A DNA stretch of 64,000 nt, taken from assembly GCF_002887815.1 (NCBI RefSeq), contig NZ_PDHO01000005.1, positions 186,001 to 250,000 of the forward strand, read 5' to 3'. Position 1 is the first letter of the stretch. Each line of letters starts with the position of its first letter. Position numbers and translations under genes: made by a program. Under the pieces are notes generated by a model. The model was not told the origin of the DNA, did not search any database, and worked only from the letters and a program-made list of their open reading frames with translations. Shown here in pieces: positions 7,033 to 15,092 of this stretch. The DNA comes from Mycobacterium sp. ENV421 (GTDB lineage Bacteria; Actinomycetota; Actinomycetes; Mycobacteriales; Mycobacteriaceae).

Positions 7033-8424
7033 TCATGAGTCCTTGATGCGGTACTGAAACACGGCCTGACGTGCACTTTTGACCGTGACCTCACGCTGTT
7101 CGACGGCCCCGCTGTCGAGTAATACCTGTAACGCGTCGGGTAGGTTCCGGCGCAACTTCCCGGTTACCGACCGCGTGATGTCACCCTGTGACACCCACGC
7201 GCCGCGGTTCTGGTCGTTGCCGACGAACCGCAGCACCCGCTGTTGCAGGCTGTCCAGCGCTGCGGCCTCGCGGGCCGCGTCGGTGGCGGCGAGCCGCTGA
7301 CCCTCGCGTACTGCGTCGCGTTCAGCTGCCGTGCCGGACTCGGCGGCGACAGCGCGGGCGGCGGCGGTTGACACCGCCATCATCCGCTCCGCGATCTGCC
7401 AAGCCTCGGTGTCGACTCCGGTTTTGCTGTGCAGCACTGCCAACGCGGCGGCGAGCTTGAGTTGAGCCAGAAGCCGGTGACCGGCCAGCTGGTCGGCACT
7501 ACGGCCGAAGGGATCCAGATCCTTGACGGCGTCGGCGTCGATGATCTGTTGGGCGATGCTCGACGCGACATCCATAGGCACCAGCGGCCGCTGGTCGACC
7601 ATTGGGTCGATGCCGAAGTCGGGTACCCGGACCGTCATCGGATTGACAGCGCCAGCCTCATCGCGGGGAAGGCCGGGACGTACCGGTGCCCATAGGAAAC
7701 GCTGCGGCACACCGTCGCGCTGCGCCTGATCGTTAAGCAGGACCGCACCGTTCTCGGGCTGGACGCCCGCCGAGAGACATAGCCGATACGAGTGCATCGG
7801 CAAGATCACCCGGCGGTCCGGATCGGCGTTGGCGAAACCAAGCTCTTCACCCATGTATGCCTTGAGCAACTCGGCCTCCAGGGTCGCGCCTTGGCGAGAG
7901 AACAGGGCCGCCATGGTGGCGATGTCCCGGCAGCCGAAGAAGGCGCAGTGAGTGAGCCAGCGCAGAACGACCTGCCCGGTGGCCCGGTCGCGTTCGGAGC
8001 GGGCATAGGTGCGGTTGATCCCCTCACCGGTGCCGATAGGCAACATGGGCACGGCCGTTGCGGGCTCACGCCCGCCGACGGAGAACCGCACCGCTTCGGC
8101 TGCGGTCTTGTCGGCGGTGCCCTTGCCGCCGCCGCTCGCACCCGCCAGGGCCAGCAATAGGTTCAGTGACACTTCAGCGCCGATGATCGGCGGCAGAACG
8201 ACCTGTGGCGACACAGCCAATACGGCGCGGAGCAAGACGCTGAACACAACGGCGTAGCGCCCGGCGCGGCGTGCATCGGCGAACCGGGCAAGCTGGCGCA
8301 GCACCTCGCTCGATGCGAAGACATCGGCGTTGCCCGACATGATCTTTCGTAGCTCGTCCACCGCCTCGGTGGTGTGCGAGCAATACCCCTCTGGGGTATC
8401 GTGTAGATCAGTCATTCGGGGCAC
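7033..8424 (-). CDS. P-loop replication protein (phage primase/helicase-like)
   Basis: At 463 residues this is probably the element's replication ATPase. A Walker A-like GASGGGKGT lies at about 95-103 with Gly rather than Ser/Thr after the Lys, a form seen in DUF3987-type phage helicases. A downstream CRDIATMAALF region may supply Walker B or sensor functions. The last ~75 residues (RGAWVSQGDITRSV onward) look like a winged helix for DNA binding. The gene lies next to the iteron region and downstream of the excisionase-like gene, matching PICI and phiRv-type primase position. The exact family is uncertain. Confidence 0.7.
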   Translation of the reverse strand: MPRMTDLHDTPEGYCSHTTEAVDELRKIMSGNADVFASSEVLRQLARFADARRAGRYAVVFSVLLRAVLAVSPQVVLPPIIGAEVSLNLLLALAGASGGGKGTADKTAAEAVRFSVGGREPATAVPMLPIGTGEGINRTYARSERDRATGQVVLRWLTHCAFFGCRDIATMAALFSRQGATLEAELLKAYMGEELGFANADPDRRVILPMHSYRLCLSAGVQPENGAVLLNDQAQRDGVPQRFLWAPVRPGLPRDEAGAVNPMTVRVPDFGIDPMVDQRPLVPMDVASSIAQQIIDADAVKDLDPFGRSADQLAGHRLLAQLKLAAALAVLHSKTGVDTEAWQIAERMMAVSTAAARAVAAESGTAAERDAVREGQRLAATDAAREAAALDSLQQRVLRFVGNDQNRGAWVSQGDITRSVTGKLRRNLPDALQVLLDSGAVEQREVTVKSARQAVFQYRIKDS

Positions 8425-8454
8425 CCTGTCTCGTCGCGAGTGGCTACTTCGGTC

Positions 8455-8486
8455 GAGAGCCCCGCCGGGAAACCGGCGGGGCTCTC
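8455..8486 (-). terminator. Strong hairpin terminator after the HTH gene
   Basis: A perfect 14-bp GC-rich stem (8455-8468 with 8473-8486) and a 4-nt loop follow the HTH stop by five bases. On the leftward strand the hairpin is not followed by a clear U-run, so it may be partial and allow read-through to the replication gene. Confidence 0.7.
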
Positions 8487-8491
8487 TTGGA

Positions 8492-8713
8492 TCAGCGGGC
8501 GGCGTTGATCTCGGCCGGAATGACAGGCTTCATCAGCGCGTCAACGTCGGCGATCTTGACGCGAATGGCACTTCCGGGCTTGTCGGAGAACCTGTAGGCG
8601 GGAAGCTCGCCGCGCGCGATCAGATCTCGAATGGTGAAGTCCGAGACCTTGATTCGTCCGGCGGCACCCTTGATGTCGGTGTAGATAGGTGTGGTTGATG
8701 CACTGGCGCGCAC
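8492..8713 (-). CDS. Excisionase-like helix-turn-helix protein
   Basis: This 73-residue protein has the MerR-like winged fold of excisionases: KVSDFTIRDLIARGELPAYR matches the pattern 'helix, turn, recognition helix, then R-G-x-L-P-A-x-R'. It lies between the integrase and the replication gene, the usual place for xis or alpA-type regulators. It may control directionality of excision, transcription of the element, or both. The codon before the ATG region shows no strong ribosome site. Confidence 0.8.
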   Translation of the reverse strand: MRASASTTPIYTDIKGAAGRIKVSDFTIRDLIARGELPAYRFSDKPGSAIRVKIADVDALMKPVIPAEINAAR

Positions 8714-8745
8714 GATGACTCCATCGGTGTGACGGCGATTTCCCC

Positions 8746-8816
8746 GAGGCGTGTGTGTGCGTGGGGTGTGCGTGTGAGGCGGGAGTGCGCGCGTGCGTGT
8801 GTGCGGGTCTGGGGCT
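8746..8816. repeat. GT/GC-rich alternating purine-pyrimidine tract
   Basis: About 70 bp upstream of the HTH gene are dominated by gtg/gcg steps. A 21-nt stretch at 8785-8805 alternates purine and pyrimidine without exception. Such DNA can adopt the Z form and lies in the promoter region of the leftward operon. No gene is present in 8714-8910. Confidence 0.6.
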
Positions 8817-8910
8817 GTGGACCGCTCCCGAGGTTACACCATGGCGGTGCGGGAATGTGTCACGGCGGGTCTAGCTATGTCGTGAGATGCCTTGTCGCGC
8901 AGTAATTTAA

Positions 8911-10065
8911 TTAAATCGCCGACTTAGGAGGGGTCGCGAGCGCCGACAAGCGATCGGCGAGAGCATCGGCGCGGCCAGCGGCGACATGCTGGTAGCGCAT
9001 CGCCGCCGAACTGGTGGTGTGGCCAAGGCGGTCCATGACCTCTCTGGTGGTCGCACCGGCTACCGCGGCCATCACACCGCCGAAGTGGCGCAGATCGTGA
9101 AATCGAAGTGTGTCGTGTCCGATGGCCTCACGTGCCGCGAAGAACGGCATCCTGAACCTGCCCTCGGTGTGGAACTCACCGGTCTCGGGGTCTGGGAACA
9201 ACAGCGCCGACTTGTCCTTACCGACACGCTCGGCCAGATGGCGGACAAGTGCGGGCCTCAGGTGAGTCGGCACCGTCACCGTCCTATTCGACTCCCTGGT
9301 CTTGGGTGGGCCGCAGACGTACTTCCGTTCGCGGTAGGTCACAGCCTTATTGACCTGAACGGCCGAGCCATCGGCGGCTACGTCAGCACGGGTGAGGGCG
9401 AACAACTCGCCACGGCGCAGTCCACACCAGCCCGCCAAGAGGACAGTGAGCGCCAGCTCGTCGGGCATGGCGTCGGCCAGCTTGGTCAGTTCCTCAGGCG
9501 TCAACAGGACGACGGGCCGCTTGGTGCGCTTCACCACGGCCGCACCCTTGATACGGGCGGGGGAGCGGTCTAGTAGACCGTCATCGACGGCGGTATTCAA
9601 CACCGCCGTGAGGACGCCGTAGGCGCGGGCGTTGCGGGTTTCGTACTCGGTCCCAAGTCCGGAAAACCACGCCCGCACGTCCTCGGTGGTGATCTCGGTG
9701 AGGGCCTTCTCGCCCAATGTCGGCATGATGTTCGTGTCCAGGTGGTACCGGTAGGTCTCGCGCGTCCGTCGCGATATGTTCCGATGCTCCAGCCAGGATT
9801 TTGCGTAGGACCGCAGAGTCAGTTTCTCGGCCGTGGCCTTGGTCTCCCGGTCAGTCGGTGATGTCCATGCGCCGGGATTGCGGCGGTCCAGGTCGATCAA
9901 GTCCTCTTCGGCTTGGAGCCAGTGCCCCGCGCTGCTCTTGGTCGGAAACGTCGCCGGGGCCTTGTGCACGGCACCACGATGTAGGTAACTGGCCTGCCAC
10001 CGGCCAGACGGCAACTGCCGCAGTCGTCCGAATGATCTCCGTGTCCGTTCGGCCTGCCGTGCCAT
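8911..10065 (-). CDS. int: Tyrosine-family site-specific integrase
   Basis: The 384-residue protein would integrate and excise the element. Catalytic residues are visible at approximately R217 (CGLRRGE), K255 (PPKTRES), H323/R326 (FHDLRH), H349 (RLGH) and Y358 (MRYQHV). An N-terminal arm-binding domain (RRSFGRLRQLPSGRW) and a SAM-like core-binding domain precede them. The ATG at 10065 was chosen over one 45 nt upstream because a GAGAGG site stands 6 nt before it. The gene lies next to the tRNA-derived attachment site, which it presumably uses. Confidence 0.92.
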   Translation of the reverse strand: MARQAERTRRSFGRLRQLPSGRWQASYLHRGAVHKAPATFPTKSSAGHWLQAEEDLIDLDRRNPGAWTSPTDRETKATAEKLTLRSYAKSWLEHRNISRRTRETYRYHLDTNIMPTLGEKALTEITTEDVRAWFSGLGTEYETRNARAYGVLTAVLNTAVDDGLLDRSPARIKGAAVVKRTKRPVVLLTPEELTKLADAMPDELALTVLLAGWCGLRRGELFALTRADVAADGSAVQVNKAVTYRERKYVCGPPKTRESNRTVTVPTHLRPALVRHLAERVGKDKSALLFPDPETGEFHTEGRFRMPFFAAREAIGHDTLRFHDLRHFGGVMAAVAGATTREVMDRLGHTTSSAAMRYQHVAAGRADALADRLSALATPPKSAI

Positions 10066-10216
10066 GCTGCGCCTCTCGTTACGTGCAATCTCCGTGCAAT
10101 AGTGATCCAAACAGGACCTTACAGAACCTCACGGCCGAAAACAGCGTTTACGCAGTGTAAGTAGGCCGCCGCGCTCATATCGGCAGGCTGTACGCTACCA
10201 GGAATATGCTGGATCG

Positions 10217-10244
10217 GCTGGTTCGATACCAGCCGGGACCACCA
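10217..10244 (+). other. attR-like site: 3' end of a tRNA gene (T-arm, acceptor strand and CCA)
   Basis: A T-arm with a 5-bp stem (GCTGG/CCAGC at 10217-10221 and 10229-10233) and loop TTCGATA is followed by CGGGACC, a discriminator A and CCA. Nothing upstream gives a 5' acceptor strand (GGTCCCG), D-arm or anticodon arm. This is therefore a tRNA 3' fragment. It marks the chromosome-element border next to int; the intact tRNA should lie beyond the left edge on the + strand. The isotype cannot be told from the fragment. Confidence 0.75.
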
Positions 10245-10273
10245 CATAAATACTTCGTCGCACGCGATCAGAT

Positions 10274-10750
10274 TCAGAACGCCTGGGCATCCAAAGTGGC
10301 GACTGCGGCCGTTTCGCCCCCGGCGTCAGTGAATGCGGTCAAAGCGCGGACCAGGCCCTGCCGTTCGCGCGGAGGCATCTTTCCTACCACTTCGGCTATC
10401 TCGTCACGGCGGTGGGCAGTCACGGCCTTGACGACCTCTCGGCCGCGAGCGGTCAGTTCCACGACAAGTTCGCGGCGGGACTCCGGATGCGGTTGGCGAT
10501 CGATCAGGCCGGCCGTGACCAATCTGTCGACCATCCGCCCGGTGGTGGATGGTGCGACATCGAGCAGGCCGGCCAACGTGGCGAGGTTGACCGGAGGCCG
10601 CGTCGAGAGGATGACCAGTGTGCGGAACTGGGGGATCGTGATGGTTTCGTCGACTTCGGCTATCGAGCGCGCCGACATGGCTACGAGTAGTCGGGACGCT
10701 GTCAGCAACGCGTCGGTGACGGCGTCGGTCGAGTCCGCTGCGTCCGCCAT
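10274..10750 (-). CDS. MarR-family transcriptional regulator
   Basis: This 158-residue winged-helix regulator has the MarR pattern: a helical N-terminus, ITIPQFRTLVILS, recognition region VAPSTTGRMVDRLVTAGLID and wing RQPHPESRRELVVELTARG. It is the first chromosomal gene to the right of the element border, 30 bp from the tRNA fragment. No divergent partner gene is close, so its target may be its own promoter or distant genes. Ligand unknown. Confidence 0.85.
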   Translation of the reverse strand: MADAADSTDAVTDALLTASRLLVAMSARSIAEVDETITIPQFRTLVILSTRPPVNLATLAGLLDVAPSTTGRMVDRLVTAGLIDRQPHPESRRELVVELTARGREVVKAVTAHRRDEIAEVVGKMPPRERQGLVRALTAFTDAGGETAAVATLDAQAF

Positions 10751-10876
10751 GACATCCCTTCGATCTTTCGGAGCTATTTTGCCAGTACGGGAAAACTGTC
10801 GCTTACTGCAACTATGGCAGATGGAATAGGCGAGCGACGAGAGCTTTCAACAAGATCGGACCGCCCGAAACCATCG

Positions 10877-11917
10877 TTAGCCTCGGCACCGCGCGTACTT
10901 GTCAATGAGCGCGCGTTCTGCCGGAATTGGGCTATACACCAAAGGATCCCGTGGCGTACATCCGCCTATGGTGATGACGACGGGGCCGCGGGCGTGGCCG
11001 CTGGCGCCGATATGGCCGGACAGCTGGTCGCTGGCGCTGTAGAGAACGGGCGCGGGCAGCGTGGCCACAATCGGCAGATGCCGGGCGGCCAGCGCAAGAG
11101 CTGCGGAGACGTCGTGCGAGCGGGTTGTCTTCTCCGAGAACCACACTGGCGGAGTCGTCGACCAGTTGATCCTGAGCGCATCGATGTGGGGTATCGACTG
11201 ATCGGCATTGACGCGGCGCCACGCGTCGAGTTCGGCGGCGGTGGGATACCGCCGCGAGAAGGACATCTCCGCCGGGTGAAGTCGGCCGGCTGAAATCGTC
11301 CACCCCAACTCGGCGAGTCCGGCGAATTCCGTGGACAACACTCTCGCGACATCGGCGACACTGGTGAAGTCGGACGGATCGGCCAACGCGACGCTGGCCA
11401 CATTCGAATGTCCGGCTTCCTGCTCCGCGAGAGGCGCGGAGGCGTGAACAATCGTGGCGCGCAATTCGACTGTCGCAAAGGGAAACTCGCTGCGCAGCCG
11501 CACCCAGTCCCGGGCCTGCTGGACAATTTGCTCGGCGTTGGAAATTGTGTGTTTCCCGCTATCGACGGCGAAGACGCTTCGGCCGTGTCGCAGATCGAGC
11601 TCGGCGCGGTAACCACGGAATGTGCCGCTGCCCAGAGCAGTCAGGTAGTGCGACGTGACGGCTGCGGCCTTCTCGGCGGTGACGCCATCTTGCACCTCTA
11701 CGTCGATGGTGAAGTTGACCATGTCCTGCGCAGGCCTGTTGTTGAACGTATGGCCGATGGTTCGGACGCCTGGCATGGCAGAAATCTGCTGCACCAAACG
11801 ATCGACGGCCGCGCCGCGATCGGGGACTGTGGCGTCACAGGCACCCGACACCAGAACTACCGCAGCCAGCGCGACGGCCAGAGAGCGGGCGCGCAACACG
11901 CCGAAATTCTCTCGCAT
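10877..11917 (-). CDS. Putative exported lipoprotein-like protein
   Basis: This 346-residue protein has a hydrophobic signal (SLAVALAAVVLVSGAC) with Cys at about residue 27. The lipobox is imperfect because Ser rather than Leu/Val stands at -3. The mature part has repeated alpha/beta patterns reminiscent of mycobacterial proteins that resemble anti-sigma or envelope accessory factors, but no family is recognised. Start at 11917 (MRENFG) was chosen because the upstream 25 codons are not signal-like. It probably acts at the outer face of the plasma membrane. Confidence 0.65.
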   Translation of the reverse strand: MRENFGVLRARSLAVALAAVVLVSGACDATVPDRGAAVDRLVQQISAMPGVRTIGHTFNNRPAQDMVNFTIDVEVQDGVTAEKAAAVTSHYLTALGSGTFRGYRAELDLRHGRSVFAVDSGKHTISNAEQIVQQARDWVRLRSEFPFATVELRATIVHASAPLAEQEAGHSNVASVALADPSDFTSVADVARVLSTEFAGLAELGWTISAGRLHPAEMSFSRRYPTAAELDAWRRVNADQSIPHIDALRINWSTTPPVWFSEKTTRSHDVSAALALAARHLPIVATLPAPVLYSASDQLSGHIGASGHARGPVVITIGGCTPRDPLVYSPIPAERALIDKYARCRG

Positions 11918-12188
11918 GCGAGGTGACCGGACCTCGGGCCAGATAGCCCCCCGCAGTGCGCGAGCGCAACCGAATTCCACACCTAGCCGCACATGACAAC
12001 TATTGCATAGTGCTACCGTGTCGTGGGATCATCGCAGCTGATACCGCATTCGGTGCGCCTCGGGCCGGACTCGGCTCGTCCCTCCCGGGGCGAGCGGCTC
12101 TCGCAGTCGGCCTGACAGTGCTGGCAGGTGCAGTCTTTGTTTAAGACGATGACCGGAGGACCTTATGCACACACGGACACGATGACCG

Positions 12189-12660
12189 GTGAGCGGACCA
12201 GTCGCTTCGGCCCCTAAATGGTTGTGCGGCTTCGTGATTGCTCTGACGCCGGCGTCCCTGGTGGCGGCCGGCTGCTCGGCAGGCACCTCGGCCCCGTCCG
12301 CCAGTCCGTCGTCATCCGCACCCCGATCGAGCTCGTCTGTCGGTGCGCTGTCTGACAGGCGGGTCGCGAGGGCTGCGTTAGGAGCGCGCGGATTGGTCGA
12401 CGCGCTGAACGAGGCGGGGTTTGCGGTGCCTAACCCCCTGGACGCGACCGCACAAGACTGCCCGGCAGCCAGGGTGCTCCCAATCAGTGGTCACCGACAC
12501 CCTCCGTGTGATGTCATTCCGCGCTCCCGGCCAGGCGCAGATCTACGCCGCAGACCGAAATCTGTTTCAGACGGCCACGATCGTGGTGGAGTTCGCACCC
12601 CCGCTCACCCGTTCCGAACGGGTCCGCTATCAGGTCGAGATTCCCAAACTCATCGAATAG
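12189..12660 (+). pseudogene. Frameshifted mycobacterial lipoprotein
   Basis: A GTG at 12189 starts a lipoprotein signal (SLVAAGCSAG) followed by a Ser/Pro-rich linker and GLVDALNEAGFAVPNPLDAT. After DCPAA the reading continues sensibly only in the +1 frame: GCSQSVVTDTLRV, RAPGQAQIYAA, TIVVEFAPPLT and stop at 12658-12660. One extra base near 12471 explains this. Each half alone makes no complete domain. The intact form would be a ~157-residue lipoprotein. A sequencing error cannot be excluded. Confidence 0.7.
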
Positions 12661-12673
12661 TCGCGAGGTACGC

Positions 12674-13852
12674 ATGAAGATAGCGATCAGCGGCGCCGGT
12701 GTGGCCGGCCCCACGCTGGCACATTGGTTGCACCGCAGCGGACACCAGCCAACGCTGATCGAGCGTGCCCCACGATTTCGAACCGGTGGCTACGTGATCG
12801 ACTTCTGGGGGGTGGGTTTCCAGGTCGCGCAACGCATGGGCATCGAGGCGACCGTGCGCGAACGTGGCTACCAGGTCCAGTCGATCCGCTCGGCCCGTCC
12901 CGATGGGCGAACCCGTGGATCGTTGAGTGTGGATGGATTCCGGCGGGCGGTGGGAGATCAATTCACCAGCATTCCCCGTGGCGATCTTGCTGCCGCCGTC
13001 TATGCGACGATCGAAAACGATGTCGAAGTGATCTTCGGTGACAGCATCACGGCGGTCGACACACACGCCGACGGTGTCGGTATCAGCTTCGAGCGAGCCA
13101 ACTTTCGCGAGTTCGACCTTGTGGTCGGTGCGGACGGTTTGCACTCCGCTGTGCGCCGGCTGGCACTCGGGGCTGATTCGACCGTCGAACACTATCTGGG
13201 GTATGAGGTTGCCGCCTGCGTCGTCGACGGTTATCGCCCGCGGGATGAGCTCGTCTACGTCACCTACTCCGAACCGGGCCGATCCATCGGCCGGTTTTCG
13301 CTGCGGGACAACCGAACCATGTTTCTGTTCATACTTCGGTGCTCACGTCCGCGCGACCCCGGCGACACGGCGGCCCGCATTGCGCTACTTCGCGACCACT
13401 TTGCCGACTTGGGCGGCGAGTGTGCGCGCATACTCGCCGCGCTCGACGACGTCGGTGACCTGTACTTCGACGTCGTCAGCCAGATCCGCCTCGATCGCTG
13501 GTCTCGAGGACGTGCGGTTCTCGTGGGCGATGCGGCTGCCTGCGTATCGCTGTTCGCGGGCGAAGGCACTGGTCTGGCGATGACGGAGGCCTATGTGCTT
13601 GCCGGCGAACTGCATCGGGCCGGCAGTGATTATCGGAGCGCTTTCGACCGCTACGAAGCACGCCTGCGGACCTTTGTCGAGGGCAAACAGAAAAGCGCCG
13701 AGCGATTCCTTCCCGTCTTCGCCACCCGAACCCGACTGGGCATCTGGTTCCGCGATCTCGTCATGAACACCCTTGATGTGCTTCCGCGCGCGGATCTGTT
13801 TCTGCGCCGCGATCTACGAGACGATTTCGACCTACCGGCCTACGCGATGTGA
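12674..13852 (+). CDS. FAD-dependent monooxygenase (PHBH fold)
   Basis: At 392 residues this resembles single-component aromatic hydroxylases and TetX-like enzymes, which use NAD(P)H and O2 to hydroxylate an aromatic or polyketide-like substrate. Visible are the FAD-binding GAGVAG (residues 7-12), the VVGADGLHSAVRR motif and GRAVLVGDAA near residue 280. The start lies just after the frameshifted lipoprotein. A MarR gene converges on it 50 bp downstream. The substrate is not predictable from the sequence. Confidence 0.85.
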   Translation: MKIAISGAGVAGPTLAHWLHRSGHQPTLIERAPRFRTGGYVIDFWGVGFQVAQRMGIEATVRERGYQVQSIRSARPDGRTRGSLSVDGFRRAVGDQFTSIPRGDLAAAVYATIENDVEVIFGDSITAVDTHADGVGISFERANFREFDLVVGADGLHSAVRRLALGADSTVEHYLGYEVAACVVDGYRPRDELVYVTYSEPGRSIGRFSLRDNRTMFLFILRCSRPRDPGDTAARIALLRDHFADLGGECARILAALDDVGDLYFDVVSQIRLDRWSRGRAVLVGDAAACVSLFAGEGTGLAMTEAYVLAGELHRAGSDYRSAFDRYEARLRTFVEGKQKSAERFLPVFATRTRLGIWFRDLVMNTLDVLPRADLFLRRDLRDDFDLPAYAM

Positions 13853-13902
13853 ACCTCGGCGCAACGGCCCGGCAATGTCGGCTGCCGGCGCCGGGGAGGT
13901 GT

Positions 13903-14439
13903 TCAGTTTGTGGACCCGTCGTCACGTGGTGACTCCGGGTCGACGGGGTGGTCGTCACGATGCTGTGCGGCGAGTTGCTGGTAGGTGGCGGTGAAGGCCG
14001 CGGTGCCGCGCAGCAGCGCGGCGCGGTCTTCTGGATCCATCGCTTCGGTGACGGTCTCGAACAGCGTCATGCGGTGGTGGCTCAGGTCGTCGAGGATGGC
14101 TTGGCCTGCGGGGGTGAGTTCCAGCAGGGTGGCCCGACGATTATGAGGCGCCACGCCGCGACTGATCAGCCCTGCTTCGGCCAGTCGGTCACTGAGGCGG
14201 CTTGCACTCGACGGCGCCAGCCCGAGGTCATCGCCCATTTCGGTGACCAGGCTGGGGCCCAGTCGCTGCAGCGATTGGAGGGCCCGCAATGGAGCCATGC
14301 CGATGCGTTTGACCGACTCTTCGAGAACGACCAGGTTGAGCGCGAACAGTCCGCGGGTGGCGTGTTCGAGCTCATCGGCATACCTGCCGGTGCCACCCGC
14401 GCAACCGCGACTCGTGTCGGTGCGGCCGGAAGGTTCCAT
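13903..14439 (-). CDS. MarR-family regulator, divergent from the sugar-oxidation cluster
   Basis: A 178-residue winged-helix protein has RALQSLQRLGPSLVTEM, recognition helix APSSASRLSDRLAEAGLI and the wing RGVAPHNRRATLLELTPAG. It is transcribed away from the membrane-protein gene at 14565, with 125 bp between the starts. That arrangement makes it the natural candidate regulator of the rightward ten-gene cluster. The N-terminal ~15 residues are probably disordered, and the real start could be slightly downstream. Confidence 0.8.
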   Translation of the reverse strand: MEPSGRTDTSRGCAGGTGRYADELEHATRGLFALNLVVLEESVKRIGMAPLRALQSLQRLGPSLVTEMGDDLGLAPSSASRLSDRLAEAGLISRGVAPHNRRATLLELTPAGQAILDDLSHHRMTLFETVTEAMDPEDRAALLRGTAAFTATYQQLAAQHRDDHPVDPESPRDDGSTN

Positions 14440-14564
14440 GCGTGCACACTAGCCCGTGCGTGCTAGGACCAAATTGCACATCATCATGTTTGGAGATCAT
14501 CCATTTCGGTCAAACGGTGTCCAGGGGGTGAGCGAGCAGGGACGAGCAGAGTTAAGGAGCGGCG

Positions 14565-15092
14565 GTGGCGCGCGATACCCGGGGCCCGGTGCCCGGCGAA
14601 ACGGACGATCTGCGACGGGTCAGCTTGAACCCGCCGCACTGGCGGGAAGCGCGCAGAATGCTTGCCGCCGAAGCCGCCGTCCTGGCGGTTCTGGCCGTAA
14701 TCACTCTGGTGATGGCCATCACCGCCGGGTCGCGAACCCCCGGTCCTCAGATCTTGGATATCGGAGTCAGCGCACCCTTGGGTTGGACTCTGCTCGGCGC
14801 GGCCGTCGCCGCCGGGGTGGCGGTGGTATGGCGTCGCGCCGCGCGGGTGATCACCGCGACCTTGAGTATCGGCGCGGTGCTGCTCGTCGTGATCTGCGCG
14901 GTCGCTGCCGTGCACCATACGCACCTCTTCGGTTCCACCACCCCGGTGCTGCTCGTGTGGGCGTTGGTGTTCTGTTACAACTTCGCAGTCGCAATTTGGC
15001 TGGTGCCCAACCACATTGAAGGTCCGGACTGGATCGCCCGGCGAACCGCACGACCAGCTGCGCAGCACGGCAAACGGGGTCGCCGGCCGTGA
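14565..15092 (+). CDS. Four-TM membrane protein of unknown function
   Basis: This 175-residue protein has a short cytoplasmic N-terminus, four hydrophobic segments (about 33-53, 66-88, 96-115 and 126-146) and a basic C-terminal tail (QHGKRGRRP). The GTG start follows an AAGGAG site in TTAAGGAGCGG. It is the first gene of the rightward cluster and overlaps the GH15 start by GTGA. No family is recognised. A role in anchoring or transport for the cluster's substrate is only suggested by position. Confidence 0.7.
   Translation: MARDTRGPVPGETDDLRRVSLNPPHWREARRMLAAEAAVLAVLAVITLVMAITAGSRTPGPQILDIGVSAPLGWTLLGAAVAAGVAVVWRRAARVITATLSIGAVLLVVICAVAAVHHTHLFGSTTPVLLVWALVFCYNFAVAIWLVPNHIEGPDWIARRTARPAAQHGKRGRRP

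Larger units (their letters stand above)
1..10244. mobile_element. Right part of an integrated phage-like (satellite- or prophage-type) element
   Basis: All but one of the genes read leftward and form phage modules: integrase, HTH excisionase-like protein, P-loop replication protein, HNH, large terminase, portal, minor head, scaffold-like, capsid and connector. The right border is a tRNA 3' end without its 5' part, as expected where integration displaced the original 3' end. The left border and any tail, lysis or immunity genes lie outside the window. The compact int-xis-replication-packaging-capsid order resembles the phiRv1/phiRv2 elements of M. tuberculosis and capsid-forming phage-inducible islands. 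That classification is inference, because a complete prophage could share this arm. Confidence 0.85.

Noticed and set aside
6710..7036. N-terminal extension of the small Cys-rich phage gene
   Set aside because: Trp/His/Pro-rich text created by the TGGCACCC repeats; the ribosome site lies at the internal ATG.
10150..10244. Complete tRNA gene
   Set aside because: No 5' acceptor strand, D-arm or anticodon arm precedes the T-arm; only the 3' fragment exists.
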